Shown here: piece after piece, positions 26,257 to 35,730 of the stretch | How positions within the stretch are numbered: the first letter of the stretch is position 1 | How the letters are laid out: every line of letters starts with the position of its first letter | NCBI GenBank assembly: GCA_030426665.1 | Contig: JAUHYD010000002.1 | Span: 1-64,000, forward strand | DNA: 64,000 nucleotides | Direction: 5' to 3' | Source of the DNA: Bacteroidia bacterium | Lineage (GTDB): Bacteria > Bacteroidota > Bacteroidia > Chitinophagales > Chitinophagaceae | Position numbers and translations under genes: made by a program | The notes under the pieces: model-generated | Databases searched by the model: none | The model's input: only the letters and a program-made list of their open reading frames with translations | Told to the model about the DNA's origin: nothing

Positions 26257-28649
26257 TATTCCCGCATCATTTCTTCTATCACCTGTGCGATGTTCTCTGC
26301 ATTAGGTTTGGAGAAATAGTCGCCATCGGTTGCATAGGCAGGTCTGTGTGCTTTGGCAGTTATGGTTCTCGGAGCCACGTCCAACCAGCGATAGCCACCC
26401 TGTTTTTCCATCACATGCTGGAACATATATGCGGTTGCGCCTCCCGGCACATCTTCATCTACAAACACTATGCGACTTGTTTTCTTCAGCGACTCCACAA
26501 TCACGTGGTTGATGTCGAAAGGCAGTAGCGTTCTTACATCTACCACTTCACAACTTATGCCTTTTGGTGCCAGGTAAGTATTGATTGCATCGTCAATGAT
26601 GCGTAGGGTAGAGCCGTAAGATACAATGGTTACATCGTCGCCCTCGCGCACTATATCCGGCACACCAAATGGCACTGTGAATGTGTCGAGGTTGGAGGGT
26701 AAGTTCTCTTTAAGTCTATAGCCGTTCAGACACTCAATAACCAATCCCGGTTCGTCGCTTTGCAACAGCGTATTGTACATACCGGCAGCCTGTACCATAT
26801 TGCGGGGAACACATAAGTACATACCTCTGATGGCATTGAGTATCATGCCCATGGGCGAGCCACTGTGCCAGATGCCTTCTAATCTGTGCCCGCGCGTACG
26901 TACAATAAGGGGGCATTTTTGTCCACCCTTGGTGCGGTATTGCAGGGTAGATACATCATCGCTTAATGGTTGTAAGCCATATAGCAGGTAGTCAAGGTAT
27001 TGTATCTCTGCAATCGGTCGTAAGCCGCGCAAAGCCATTCCTATACCTTGACCTATTATGGTCGCCTCACGTATCCCGGTATCAGATATACGGTACTTGC
27101 CGTACTTTTCCTGTAGCCCTGCAAACCCCTGATTTACATCGCCTATTTTTCCGAGGTCTTCGCCAAAGGCAATGACAGCCGGGTTGGTGGCAAAAGTGTG
27201 GTCAAAGAATTTATTGAGTATTTCGTATCCGTTCAGAGAAGCGGCATTGCTCTCATAGATGGCAGGTACTTCCGTCACCTTCATTGCACTCTGTGCCGAT
27301 TCTGAATACAGGTGAGAAGAGTACTTCTGCTCGTTGTCTGCCAGTGTATTGTTATAGAAATTTTGCAGGGCTGCCGTATTACTACCGTTCGGGTCGCATA
27401 AAGCCAGCACATTGCCGACTGTCTGCATCACATCTTTTCTGATTGGCTCTTTAATGTTGCTGAGAGCCTGCGTCATCGCTGCAATAGCGTCGGCGTTTGC
27501 GCCTGCATCGGCTGCTGCCTGGTTACACAGGTTTACCGCCGTTGCTACCTGCTCCTTTATGGGGTTCAGGAAGTTATTCCAGGCGTTTTGCTTGGCCGTC
27601 CTTGCTTCATCCTTGGCTTCCTCGTCCACGGCAACCAACTCTTCTTCCGATGCGATTTTATTATCTATCAGAAACTGCCTCATTTTAGCAATACAGTCCC
27701 ATTCTTTTTCCCACTCTAATCTTTCTTTGTTTTTATATCGTTCATGCGAACCGGAGGTCGAGTGCCCCTGTGGTTGCGTAACTTCCTGAATATGGAAGAT
27801 AGCAGGTATATGCGTTTCTCTTATTCTGTCTATTCCCTTTTGGATAGTTTGTACCAATCCGGGATAATCCCAACCCTTGGCGGTGTATATGTTGATGCCG
27901 CCTTTTTTATCGTCCCACTGCATTCCTGCAAGGGCTTCAGATATTGAGTTTTTTGTTGTTTGGTACGACCTCGGTACCGATATGCCATAACCATCATCCC
28001 AGATAAAGATAGCCATGGGTACCTGCAACACGCCTGCTGCGTTTACACTCTCCCAAAACAGCCCTTCAGATGTGGATGCATCCCCAATGGTACAGAATAT
28101 AACCTCATTTCCTTTCCTGGTGAATTTCTCAAAGCCTGTCTGCAACTCGTCTATGTGGCGATACATCTTAGATGCATATGCCAGTCCTAAGGCACGTACC
28201 ATTTGCCCGGCGGTAGGAGATATGTCACTGCTCGATTGAGGTGCTTTTGTCAGGTCTTTCCAGTTGCCGTCATCGTCCAGCCAGCGAGTGCCGTAGTGGC
28301 CGTTCATCATCCTACCTGCAGTAGCAGGCTCGTTCTCGATGTTGGTATCTGCATATAGCTGAGCAAAAAACTCCTGTATATTACTCATGCCCGTAGCAAA
28401 CATCAGTGTCTGGTCGCGATAGTAACCACTGCGAATATCGCCGGCCTTAAAACACTTAGCAACAGCCAACTGCGCCAGTTCCTTACCGTCTCCGAAGATT
28501 CCGAATTTCGCCTTGCCAGTCAGCACTTCTCTTCTGCCCATCAGGCTCGCTTCCCTGCTTGCTTTGGCAATACGGTAGTCTTCAAGGGCTTCTTGCTTAA
28601 ATTCATCAAAAGACAATCTCGCAGATTTTGACGAGGATACTATCGGCAT
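26256..28649 (-). CDS. 2-oxoacid dehydrogenase E1, fused alpha and beta subunits
   Basis: Thiamine-diphosphate-dependent E1 component (pyruvate or branched-chain 2-oxoacid type) with the alpha and beta chains in one 797-residue protein. The alpha half (about 1-390) has the TPP-binding block 'GDASTSEGLFWESVNAAGVLQVP...DDGYGIS'. The beta half (about 460-797) has 'GEDLGKIGDVNQGFAGLQEKYG', 'GQGIGMALRGLRPIAEIQ' and 'VSYGSTLRIIDDA...EVVDVRTLLPFD'. The linker between them (about 390-460) is Ala-rich. ATG 28649 is preferred over a TTG six bases upstream. It precedes mnmH and selD in a one-base overlap arrangement; E2 and E3 are elsewhere. Substrate cannot be fixed from sequence. Confidence 0.9.
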   Translation of the reverse strand: MPIVSSSKSARLSFDEFKQEALEDYRIAKASREASLMGRREVLTGKAKFGIFGDGKELAQLAVAKCFKAGDIRSGYYRDQTLMFATGMSNIQEFFAQLYADTNIENEPATAGRMMNGHYGTRWLDDDGNWKDLTKAPQSSSDISPTAGQMVRALGLAYASKMYRHIDELQTGFEKFTRKGNEVIFCTIGDASTSEGLFWESVNAAGVLQVPMAIFIWDDGYGISVPRSYQTTKNSISEALAGMQWDDKKGGINIYTAKGWDYPGLVQTIQKGIDRIRETHIPAIFHIQEVTQPQGHSTSGSHERYKNKERLEWEKEWDCIAKMRQFLIDNKIASEEELVAVDEEAKDEARTAKQNAWNNFLNPIKEQVATAVNLCNQAAADAGANADAIAAMTQALSNIKEPIRKDVMQTVGNVLALCDPNGSNTAALQNFYNNTLADNEQKYSSHLYSESAQSAMKVTEVPAIYESNAASLNGYEILNKFFDHTFATNPAVIAFGEDLGKIGDVNQGFAGLQEKYGKYRISDTGIREATIIGQGIGMALRGLRPIAEIQYLDYLLYGLQPLSDDVSTLQYRTKGGQKCPLIVRTRGHRLEGIWHSGSPMGMILNAIRGMYLCVPRNMVQAAGMYNTLLQSDEPGLVIECLNGYRLKENLPSNLDTFTVPFGVPDIVREGDDVTIVSYGSTLRIIDDAINTYLAPKGISCEVVDVRTLLPFDINHVIVESLKKTSRIVFVDEDVPGGATAYMFQHVMEKQGGYRWLDVAPRTITAKAHRPAYATDGDYFSKPNAENIAQVIEEMMRE

Positions 28650-28805
28650 ATACAATTAAATTAAAATGTTATCGGGAACAAGAGTTCAGGTGAATAAATA
28701 TACTTCTATTCTGTAATAAACACCTCAACTGCTGCAAAGATAACCTTTGAGCGATAAAATAGAAAATACAGAAATCCGTCAAAGCTTACTCTCCTCCTTT
28801 ATCAG

Positions 28806-28813
28806 TAACTTTG
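28806..28813 (+). promoter_or_regulatory. Candidate -7 box of mtaB
   Basis: taactttg matches the Bacteroidota TAnnTTTG element 30 bp before the mtaB start. No good upstream TTTG box was found at the usual distance, so support is modest. Confidence 0.4.
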
Positions 28814-28843
28814 CAGCCGTTTTGGTTATATTGATATTTATTA

Positions 28844-30130
28844 ATGAATAAGACAGTCGCATTTCATACGTTGGGTTGCAAACTCAATTACTCTGAGACA
28901 TCAGCACTCAGTCGCATGCTCGAAGCCGAAGGGTTTGAGAAGCGGGCGTTTGATGATGTGGCGGACGTATATGTGATTAATACATGCTCCGTTACAGAAA
29001 ATGCAGACAAGGAATGTCGCCAACTGGTACGTAGGATTCAGCGAAAAGCGCCGGAAGCCTCTGTAGTAGTGACCGGCTGTTATGCTCAACTGAAACCACA
29101 GGAAATAGCCGAAATAGACGGTGTGGACCTGGTTCTTGGAGCTGCTGAGAAATTCAATCTGGTGACACATTTATCTACCATTGCTGAGGGGGCCGCCGAT
29201 AGAAAGGGGGCTAAAATATGCTCTTGCGATATTGACGATGTGTCGGGTTTTCACAGTTCTTTTTCTGTAAATGATCGTACACGTACCTTCCTGAAAGTGC
29301 AGGACGGTTGCGACTACAATTGCAGCTTTTGTACCATTCCGCTGGCGAGGGGACATAGCCGAAGCGATAGTATTCAGGGGGTGTTAAACAATATCAGCGA
29401 ACTGGCAACTTCCGGTGTTAAGGAGGTAGTCCTGACCGGAATAAACCTCGGCGACTTTGGCAAGGGAAATGATGGTGGAAAAAACCGAGAGGACACTTTT
29501 TATGATTTGATACAGGCAGTGGATGCGGACGCTGCTCCGGGTGTAGAGCGATTCCGTATTTCGTCTATTGAGCCCAACCTGCTCAGCGATGAAATTATTT
29601 CTTTTGTTGCCGGGTCTCACAGGTTTATGCCCCATTTTCATATTCCACTACAAAGCGGTAGCAATAAGATTCTTGGATTAATGCGACGTCGGTATAAGAA
29701 GGAGCTATACCAGGAGCGTGTGGCCCATATCAAAAGGCTGATGCCGCATTGCTGTATCGGGGTAGATGTTATTACGGGCTTCCCGGGAGAGACAGATGAG
29801 GATTTTAAAGAGACATTTGATTTTCTTCATAGTCTTGATGTGTCTTATTTTCATGTATTTACGTATTCTGAGCGTACCAATACCCTGGCAGAAGAGATGA
29901 AGCCCGTAGTACCGCAGCACATACGCCAGCAACGTAATAAGACACTCCGGAATTTGTCCTTCCAGAAGATGCAGTACTTCACAGAAAGTCAGCGGGGGGC
30001 AAAAAGGAAAGTCTTGTTCGAGCATGCCGAGAAAAACGGTACCATGGAAGGCTACTCCGACAACTACATTAAGGTACAGATTCCTTTTAACGAAAGTTAT
30101 GCCAACAGAATAGTTGAGTGGGCAATTTAG
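28844..30130 (+). CDS. mtaB: tRNA t6A37 methylthiotransferase MtaB
   Basis: Radical-SAM enzyme adding a methylthio group to N6-threonylcarbamoyladenosine 37, giving ms2t6A. The 428-residue protein has the N-terminal UPF0004 domain with its three cluster cysteines (Cys12, Cys48, Cys79), the radical-SAM motif Cys156-x3-Cys160-x2-Cys163 (CDYNCSFCTIPLARG) and a C-terminal TRAM-like segment. The opening TLGCKLNYSE and the SRSDS after the radical-SAM motif are typical of MtaB rather than MiaB or RimO. Likely monocistronic. Confidence 0.93.
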   Translation: MNKTVAFHTLGCKLNYSETSALSRMLEAEGFEKRAFDDVADVYVINTCSVTENADKECRQLVRRIQRKAPEASVVVTGCYAQLKPQEIAEIDGVDLVLGAAEKFNLVTHLSTIAEGAADRKGAKICSCDIDDVSGFHSSFSVNDRTRTFLKVQDGCDYNCSFCTIPLARGHSRSDSIQGVLNNISELATSGVKEVVLTGINLGDFGKGNDGGKNREDTFYDLIQAVDADAAPGVERFRISSIEPNLLSDEIISFVAGSHRFMPHFHIPLQSGSNKILGLMRRRYKKELYQERVAHIKRLMPHCCIGVDVITGFPGETDEDFKETFDFLHSLDVSYFHVFTYSERTNTLAEEMKPVVPQHIRQQRNKTLRNLSFQKMQYFTESQRGAKRKVLFEHAEKNGTMEGYSDNYIKVQIPFNESYANRIVEWAI

Positions 30131-30220
30131 CTCCGTCTTCAATATATCTGTCTACAATAAATATAACATCCCGTTAAACCTTTGCTGGTTAACTTTATCA
30201 TAGCTAAAAGCCATTAGCTG

Positions 30221-30781
30221 ATGATAGGCACCAAAGACCTTATTGATGATACGGAATTGATTGTTTTATTCAAAGTGAAACAGTCTCGGGAACGTGCATT
30301 TAAGGTATTGGTAGAGAAATACCGGCAGCGGCTCTATTGGCACATCAGGAGGATGGTCATCGTTCACACCGATGCGGATGATGTTATTCAGAATGTATTT
30401 ATAAAGGTTTGGAAAAACTTAGATGGTTTTCGGGAAGAGTCTAACCTGTACACATGGTTGTACCGAATTGCAACAAATGAATCTTTAGCATGGATTGCCC
30501 GTCAGAAAAAGTTCTCTTCAGTGTCAATCGACGCCGAAGATGATTTTGTATTGCAACGGCTGCAGGCAGATAGGGACTTTGACCCGAAGAAGATTGAGTG
30601 GAAGCTGCAACAGGCCGTTGCTACTCTTCCAGAAAAACAAAGAACCGTATTTAACCTCAGATATTTTGATGAAATGCCTTACGTCGAAATGTCGGAAGTG
30701 TTAGAAACCTCGGTAGGGGCACTCAAAGCTTCTTACCACCACGCAGTAAAAAAGGTTGAAGATTATATTAAGGCAGGTTAA
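30221..30781 (+). CDS. RNA polymerase ECF sigma factor
   Basis: A 186-residue sigma-70 family ECF factor. Region 2 is at about 25-95 (AFKVLVEKYRQRLYWHIRRMV...DADDVIQNVFIKVWKNLDGFREESNLYTWLYRIATNESL) and region 4 at about 125-180 (LPEKQRTVFNLRYFDEMPYVEMSEVLETSVGALKASYHHA). Followed 39 bp later by a membrane protein that is the likely anti-sigma factor and then by a CpxP-like periplasmic protein, so the three form a stress-sensing unit. The signal sensed cannot be told from sequence. Confidence 0.93.
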   Translation: MIGTKDLIDDTELIVLFKVKQSRERAFKVLVEKYRQRLYWHIRRMVIVHTDADDVIQNVFIKVWKNLDGFREESNLYTWLYRIATNESLAWIARQKKFSSVSIDAEDDFVLQRLQADRDFDPKKIEWKLQQAVATLPEKQRTVFNLRYFDEMPYVEMSEVLETSVGALKASYHHAVKKVEDYIKAG

Positions 30782-30820
30782 ACTTTTGGAAGATATTGTT
30801 ATCTTATATCAGTGCAGATT

Positions 30821-31363
30821 ATGAAAAAAGAAACAGCAGACGAACTGGAGGCATTGGGTAGCAGCTTACAACACCTGAGCCGGAAAATGCCGTTTTCTGT
30901 GCCTGAGGGGTACTTCGGGCAAATGACAGCGGAGGTGGAGTCGGCTACTTGTGGCGTTATTGGTAGCATGCCGAAGGGGGCGAAATCGCAACAGCCGTTT
31001 AGTATGCCGGAGGGGTATTTTGAGCAGATGACAGCCGATGTGATGAGTAAGACTGTGGGCGCAGAAAAGAATCGGACAATTCCTTTTGTATACCTGAGGT
31101 GGGTGGCGGCAGCGGTATTGGTTATTGCTGTAGGGGTGGGTATGAGTGGACTGTTTAATGGCGTTAATGTAAGTACGGCTGGCTCGCTGGCTTCTGTTTC
31201 CGACAAGGACATCCGGACGTATCTTTCGGAAGATATGCCAACTGTCGATATTGATAAAATAGCAGATAATAGCTATCTGGACGGAATTGATACAAAAGAA
31301 ATAGAGTCTTACCTTGATGAGAATGGATGGGATGATGATGTGTTAACTGAAAATATAAACTAA
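30821..31363 (+). CDS. Putative anti-sigma factor, single-pass membrane protein
   Basis: A 180-residue protein with one membrane helix (about residues 89-108, YLRWVAAAVLVIAVGVGM). The cytoplasmic part contains the same 17-residue motif twice, PFSVPEGYFGQMTAEV and PFSMPEGYFEQMTADV. The C-terminal part after the membrane is acidic and ends in alternating D/E-rich helices. A 'P.GYF' repeat next to a transmembrane helix is typical of Bacteroidota proteins encoded after ECF sigma genes, hence the call. ATG 30821 is preferred over GTG 30812. One base separates it from the next gene. Confidence 0.65.
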   Translation: MKKETADELEALGSSLQHLSRKMPFSVPEGYFGQMTAEVESATCGVIGSMPKGAKSQQPFSMPEGYFEQMTADVMSKTVGAEKNRTIPFVYLRWVAAAVLVIAVGVGMSGLFNGVNVSTAGSLASVSDKDIRTYLSEDMPTVDIDKIADNSYLDGIDTKEIESYLDENGWDDDVLTENIN

Positions 31364-31364
31364 G

Positions 31365-31802
31365 ATGAAAGCAGTTATTAGTGTGGTAGCCCTCGTGCTG
31401 TTAACAGCGGGTGCTGTATCCGGAAGGCAGGGGAAGTCGTGGAAACGGGTGCATGCAGCCCAGATAGCTTATGTGACGGACAGGATGGAACTAACCGCTG
31501 ATGAGTCGGAAGCGTTTGTGCCGATATACAAAGAGTACCGGAAGGAGAAAAGAACAGTCAGGCACGAGTTTTGCTCTGAGAACAAGGATTTGCGTAGTGC
31601 CGGAGGGGAAGGAGCCGCTAAGTACATTGAAAACGACCTCGATTACCAAGAGAAGGTTATAGGGATTAAGAGAAAATACAACGAGCAATTCCTTAAGGTC
31701 GTCAGTCCGAAGCAGCTAAAGAAAATGTACGCAGCTGAAAAAGAATTTAAAGCAATGCTGATAAGGCGTGTAAAACAAAGACGAGATTATCATCATCACT
31801 AA
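31365..31802 (+). CDS. CpxP/Spy-like periplasmic helical protein
   Basis: A 145-residue protein with a signal peptide (residues 1-20, ending VSG) and a charged helical mature domain containing 'MELTADESEAFVPIYKEYRKEKRTVRHEF' and 'VSPKQLKKMYAAEKEFKAML'. This matches the layout of Spy/CpxP-like proteins often encoded downstream of ECF sigma factors. It ends in RRDYHHH, a possible metal-binding tail. Third gene of the sigma/anti-sigma unit. Family call from composition and position. Confidence 0.6.
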   Translation: MKAVISVVALVLLTAGAVSGRQGKSWKRVHAAQIAYVTDRMELTADESEAFVPIYKEYRKEKRTVRHEFCSENKDLRSAGGEGAAKYIENDLDYQEKVIGIKRKYNEQFLKVVSPKQLKKMYAAEKEFKAMLIRRVKQRRDYHHH

Positions 31803-31972
31803 GCGGGGGGCAGACACAGGGCATACTTTGTAACTGTCGTTACGCCAGGGCGAATGTGTTGGATAATCAGTGGAAAGTGGCTCCTGGTCCGGGCATTTCG
31901 AGAATTATCGTGCGAAATAACTCCTTACCGCTATTTTTGTAAGTTCACTACTTACATAAACGGCTGCCCGAT

Positions 31973-33868
31973 TTGTCTTATCCGGAAGAAATACTAAAAA
32001 AGTACTGGGGTTACGATAGTTTCCGACCACTGCAGCGGGACATTATCAATAGTGTGCTTAGTGGCAACGATACGTTGGCTTTGCTGCCTACAGGTGGCGG
32101 TAAGTCATTATGCTATCAGGTGCCGGCAATGCTGCTGGATGGTATATGCATTGTAGTGTCGCCGCTTATCTCGCTGATGCAGGACCAGGTCACAAGGTTA
32201 GAGGGGCTGGGTGTGCCCGCAGCCTGTATTCATTCGGGTATGCACTATTTGATGGTCAGGCAGACCCTGGCAAATGCGGTAGATGGAGATTATAAGATGC
32301 TGTATGTTTCTCCTGAGCGACTACAAACAAGAGTGTTCAGAGAGTACCTCGAAGAAATGCATGTTACAATGGTTGCAGTGGACGAAGCACATTGTGTGTC
32401 GCAATGGGGGCATGACTTCCGGCCGGCCTATCTGCAGATTAACTCTGTTCGGGAATTGTTTCCTCGTGCGGTCATGTTAGCACTTACCGCCACCGCGACT
32501 ACCGATGTACGGGCAGATATTCAGTTGCAACTAAAGATGAAGCGGGTGAATGTCTTTCGCAACAGCTTCGCCAGAGATAACATCTTTTATGAGGTGGTGC
32601 GTAGTGAGCATAAAACTGCTGACCTGTTAGACCGGGTGAAACAGGAATGTACCATCATTTATTGTCGCAGCAGGAAGCTGACAGAACTTACCGCGCAGGA
32701 TTTGATAAGAGAGGGTATACCGGCGGAAGCATATCATGCCGGATTGGCGAGAAAAGAGCGGGATAGTGCACAGGCGGGCTGGATGACTAACAAGTCTCCG
32801 ATAATGGTGGCTACAACTGCTTTCGGGATGGGTATTGATAAGCCCGACGTACGCATGGTGATGCACAATGATGCGCCTGAGAATCTTGAGTCTTATTTTC
32901 AGGAGGTGGGCAGGGGAGGTAGAGATGGTAAGCCATCCGCTGCTGTTTGCCTGTACAATAGCGGAGATATAAAGCGGTTACGGGAAAGTACCGATATCCA
33001 GTTTCCCCCGATAGACTATCTCCGTCAGGTATATCAGTCGGTAGCGGAGTATTTACAGGTGCCCGTTTCGGCACAACCAGATAAGTACTTCCCGTTTGAT
33101 TTGACCGTGTTTTGCCACCGGTTTAAGCTGGTGCCGTTAAATGTGCTGCATGCCCTGAAATTGCTAGAAAAAGAAGGCTTGTGGACGCTAACAGATGCTG
33201 TGTATAGCCCGCCGGTAATTCAATTTATTGCAGACAGAGACACGTTGGACAGTCTCCATCAGGTCAATCCTCGTCTTGGGTATGTGGTCACAGGTTTGCT
33301 GCGCATGTATAGCGGTGTGTTTCATTCGCCCGTTCCCATTCGTGAAACGGCTATCGGCATACAGCTCACAATGAAAAATCAGGAGGTGGCACAGGCATTG
33401 GAGCAACTTGCAGCCATGCGGATACTCGAGTACAGTCGCCCGAAAGACGGGCCTCAGTTATTCTTTCACCATTACAGGGTGCCGAGCGAACACCTGACGA
33501 TAAATGCCCGACGGATAGCCGCGCTCCGTAAGCGGCATCAGGAGCGTACCGATGCTATGATTGCTTTTCTGGACAATGATACCGTTTGCAGGGAAAACCT
33601 ATTGCTGCGTTACTTTGGCGAAAGACCGCCGTATGCATGTGGCCATTGTGATATTTGCAGAAAGAACCGACGAGTCCATGTTGACACTGCCGGACAAAAA
33701 GCTTTTATCAGCACAACAATTGCGCGGCATGGTTCTATCTCCCGTCGTCAGTTGATACAGATGTTTCCACCTGACCAAAAAGAATCATTAATACAGTTGC
33801 TGCGCACGATGATAGATGAAGGTGCAGTAGTTATGGATGGCGATACAGTACAGTTGCCCGGCCGATGA
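31973..33868 (+). CDS. recQ: ATP-dependent DNA helicase RecQ
   Basis: 3'-5' superfamily 2 helicase in recombination and fork repair. The 631-residue protein has motif 0 (FRPLQRDII, 17-25), Walker A LPTGGGKS (38-45), DEAH box (VDEAHCVSQWGHDFRP), motif VI with EVGRGGRDG, the zinc-binding YACGHCDIC cluster, and a winged-helix region. It lacks an HRDC domain and is of the short RecQ type. The only start that keeps the conserved N-terminus is a TTG at 31973; there is no ATG until far into the helicase core. The gene converges with the GAF protein, leaving two bases between stops. Confidence 0.95.
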   Translation: MSYPEEILKKYWGYDSFRPLQRDIINSVLSGNDTLALLPTGGGKSLCYQVPAMLLDGICIVVSPLISLMQDQVTRLEGLGVPAACIHSGMHYLMVRQTLANAVDGDYKMLYVSPERLQTRVFREYLEEMHVTMVAVDEAHCVSQWGHDFRPAYLQINSVRELFPRAVMLALTATATTDVRADIQLQLKMKRVNVFRNSFARDNIFYEVVRSEHKTADLLDRVKQECTIIYCRSRKLTELTAQDLIREGIPAEAYHAGLARKERDSAQAGWMTNKSPIMVATTAFGMGIDKPDVRMVMHNDAPENLESYFQEVGRGGRDGKPSAAVCLYNSGDIKRLRESTDIQFPPIDYLRQVYQSVAEYLQVPVSAQPDKYFPFDLTVFCHRFKLVPLNVLHALKLLEKEGLWTLTDAVYSPPVIQFIADRDTLDSLHQVNPRLGYVVTGLLRMYSGVFHSPVPIRETAIGIQLTMKNQEVAQALEQLAAMRILEYSRPKDGPQLFFHHYRVPSEHLTINARRIAALRKRHQERTDAMIAFLDNDTVCRENLLLRYFGERPPYACGHCDICRKNRRVHVDTAGQKAFISTTIARHGSISRRQLIQMFPPDQKESLIQLLRTMIDEGAVVMDGDTVQLPGR

Positions 33869-33870
33869 CG

Positions 33871-34602
33871 CTACGCTACGTAGGCCATTTTGGCAATCTC
33901 TGTACTCTTTACCACCACATGTATTTTTTCGTCCAGCTTACCTACGGCTTCCTCAAGCATTAGCATGTATTCTCTGGGTGAGTTGTAATTCTCCTCTTTA
34001 ATCACATTCATGATACCCATAATTGTTGACAATGGTCCTCTGAACTCGTGTGACTGTACAAAAGCAATATCCATCAGTGCCTTATTTTGACTGGCTACCT
34101 GGGTCATTTTTTCGCTTAGTGTCTTATAAGTGAGTTCCAGCTCCATAAGGTGTACCGCTTGTTGGGCAAGTATGCTTAATAGCTGTTTCTGATTATCAGA
34201 TACCTCCTTTGAATCGACATCCATAACGCATATTGTCCCGATATTTTGCCCTTCATTACTGGCAAGCGGTGCTCCGGCATAGAACTTAATGTTGGGCGCA
34301 TTATGTACCAATGGGTTGTTATTAAATCGCTTGTCAGTCATGGCATCGCTCACCACCATTACATCTTGCTCCATGATAGCATGGGTACAAAAAGAGGTAT
34401 TGCGGGGCATTCTTTCTACCTGAAAGCCATAGTTTACCTTTATCCATTGGTCTTTTTCGTCAATAAGGGTGAGGAAGGCAACCGGCGTTTTATATATGTC
34501 GGAAGCTAATTTTAGAAGTCCCTGAAGGTTCTTGTCCAGGTCAAAGTTGAACTGCATAAAGCGTTTTACCGCCTGTAATCTCATTTCTTCGTTAGTATAC
34601 AT
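33871..34602 (-). CDS. GAF domain protein with HisKA helix but no kinase domain
   Basis: A 243-residue cytoplasmic protein. Residues about 15-160 form a GAF domain ('TPVAFLTLIDEKDQWIKVNYGF...FCTHAIMEQDVMVVSDAMTDKRFNNNPLV...FYAGAPLASNEGQNIGTICVMD'). A coiled helix follows, then a HisKA-like phosphoacceptor helix with H-box 'QSHEFRGPLSTIMGIMNV'. The HATPase domain that should follow is absent; the protein ends about 50 residues after the H-box with no sign of a frameshift. It may accept phosphate from another kinase or act only as a sensor. ATG 34602 is used; a TTG lies 24 bases upstream. Confidence 0.8.
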   Translation of the reverse strand: MYTNEEMRLQAVKRFMQFNFDLDKNLQGLLKLASDIYKTPVAFLTLIDEKDQWIKVNYGFQVERMPRNTSFCTHAIMEQDVMVVSDAMTDKRFNNNPLVHNAPNIKFYAGAPLASNEGQNIGTICVMDVDSKEVSDNQKQLLSILAQQAVHLMELELTYKTLSEKMTQVASQNKALMDIAFVQSHEFRGPLSTIMGIMNVIKEENYNSPREYMLMLEEAVGKLDEKIHVVVKSTEIAKMAYVA

Positions 34603-34716
34603 GGCATTTTCGTTTAAAAAGGGCAAAAAATGTTTTTGGTTGCCGAGTCTTTTTTTGAGCTCAGCTATACTACCTACGATAAATCTTCCGTTTAGGTTTT
34701 ATACTTTTGGAATCCG

Positions 34717-35724
34717 ATGCATAAAAAAATCCGCTTCTCCATTGTTGGTTTTGGGAATATTGGCCGCAGACATGCCGAGCAAATAACCCGAAACGAAAAC
34801 GCTGAACTTATTGCAGTTTGTGATATTAATGACAAGTTGCAATCGGCGGTACCGGATGGGGTAGCCTTTTTTACCGACTTTCAGGTGATGCTAAAAGAAG
34901 CTGACTGTGATGTGGTGTGCGTATGTACGCCCAACTATCTTCATGAGCCGCACACGATTGTCGGATTACAGGCAGACCTCCATGTGGTGGTAGAGAAGCC
35001 GATGGCGCTAAGTGTTGCCGAGTGCGACAATATGATAGCTGCCGGAAAGGAAAGTAACAAAATAATCTTTGCCGTAAAGCAAAACAGATACAACCCACCC
35101 GTATCGGAAGTAAAGAAACTGAAAGACTCCGGCAAGTTGGGCGCAATCTATATGATACAGGTCAATTGCTTCTGGAACCGGGGCGATGCCTATTATGCCG
35201 GTAGCGACTGGCGCGGTAAGAAAACCAAAGACGGTGGTTGCCTCTTCACGCAGTTCAGCCACTTTGTAGACATACTCTACTACATAAACGGAGGCATAGC
35301 AGATGCTGTCGGGACGGTCAGGAATTTTGCGCACCAGCATAATACTGAGGTAGAAGATACCGGTAGCTTTGTGATGCATGCCGACAATGGCGCTGTTATC
35401 AACTTCAACTTTACTACTTGTTCCTATGAGCGCAATATGGAAGGTTCTATCACCGTCTTTGGGGAGAAGGGAACAGTTAAAATAGGCGGGCAATACCTCA
35501 ACACCATCGAGTATCAGCAGTTGGAGGCCGGTGCCTTACCCACCATCAATATCACTGCCAAGTCTAACGATTACGGACTATACCAGGGCTCCATGAGCAA
35601 TCACGATAAAGTCATCCAAAACGTAACCGACGTGCTCCTGCACAACCACCCCATCATGACCACCGCAGAAGAGGGCAGAGAGGTAGTAAGGATTATAGAG
35701 ATGATGTATGGGAGTGTGGAGTGA
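34717..35724 (+). CDS. Gfo/Idh/MocA family oxidoreductase
   Basis: NAD(P)-dependent sugar or sugar-nucleotide dehydrogenase, 335 residues. The Rossmann motif is GFGNIG (11-16); EKPMAL near residue 93 carries the family lysine; the C-terminal alpha/beta domain has GGCLFTQFSHFVDIL. It is close in layout to UDP-N-acetylglucosamine-acid 3-dehydrogenases such as WlbA, but no sugar-pathway partners adjoin it, so the substrate is open. A TAnnTTTG-like box (tacttttg) lies at 34702-34709, only 8 bp before the ATG. Confidence 0.88.
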   Translation: MHKKIRFSIVGFGNIGRRHAEQITRNENAELIAVCDINDKLQSAVPDGVAFFTDFQVMLKEADCDVVCVCTPNYLHEPHTIVGLQADLHVVVEKPMALSVAECDNMIAAGKESNKIIFAVKQNRYNPPVSEVKKLKDSGKLGAIYMIQVNCFWNRGDAYYAGSDWRGKKTKDGGCLFTQFSHFVDILYYINGGIADAVGTVRNFAHQHNTEVEDTGSFVMHADNGAVINFNFTTCSYERNMEGSITVFGEKGTVKIGGQYLNTIEYQQLEAGALPTINITAKSNDYGLYQGSMSNHDKVIQNVTDVLLHNHPIMTTAEEGREVVRIIEMMYGSVE

Positions 35725-35730
35725 GCGTGT

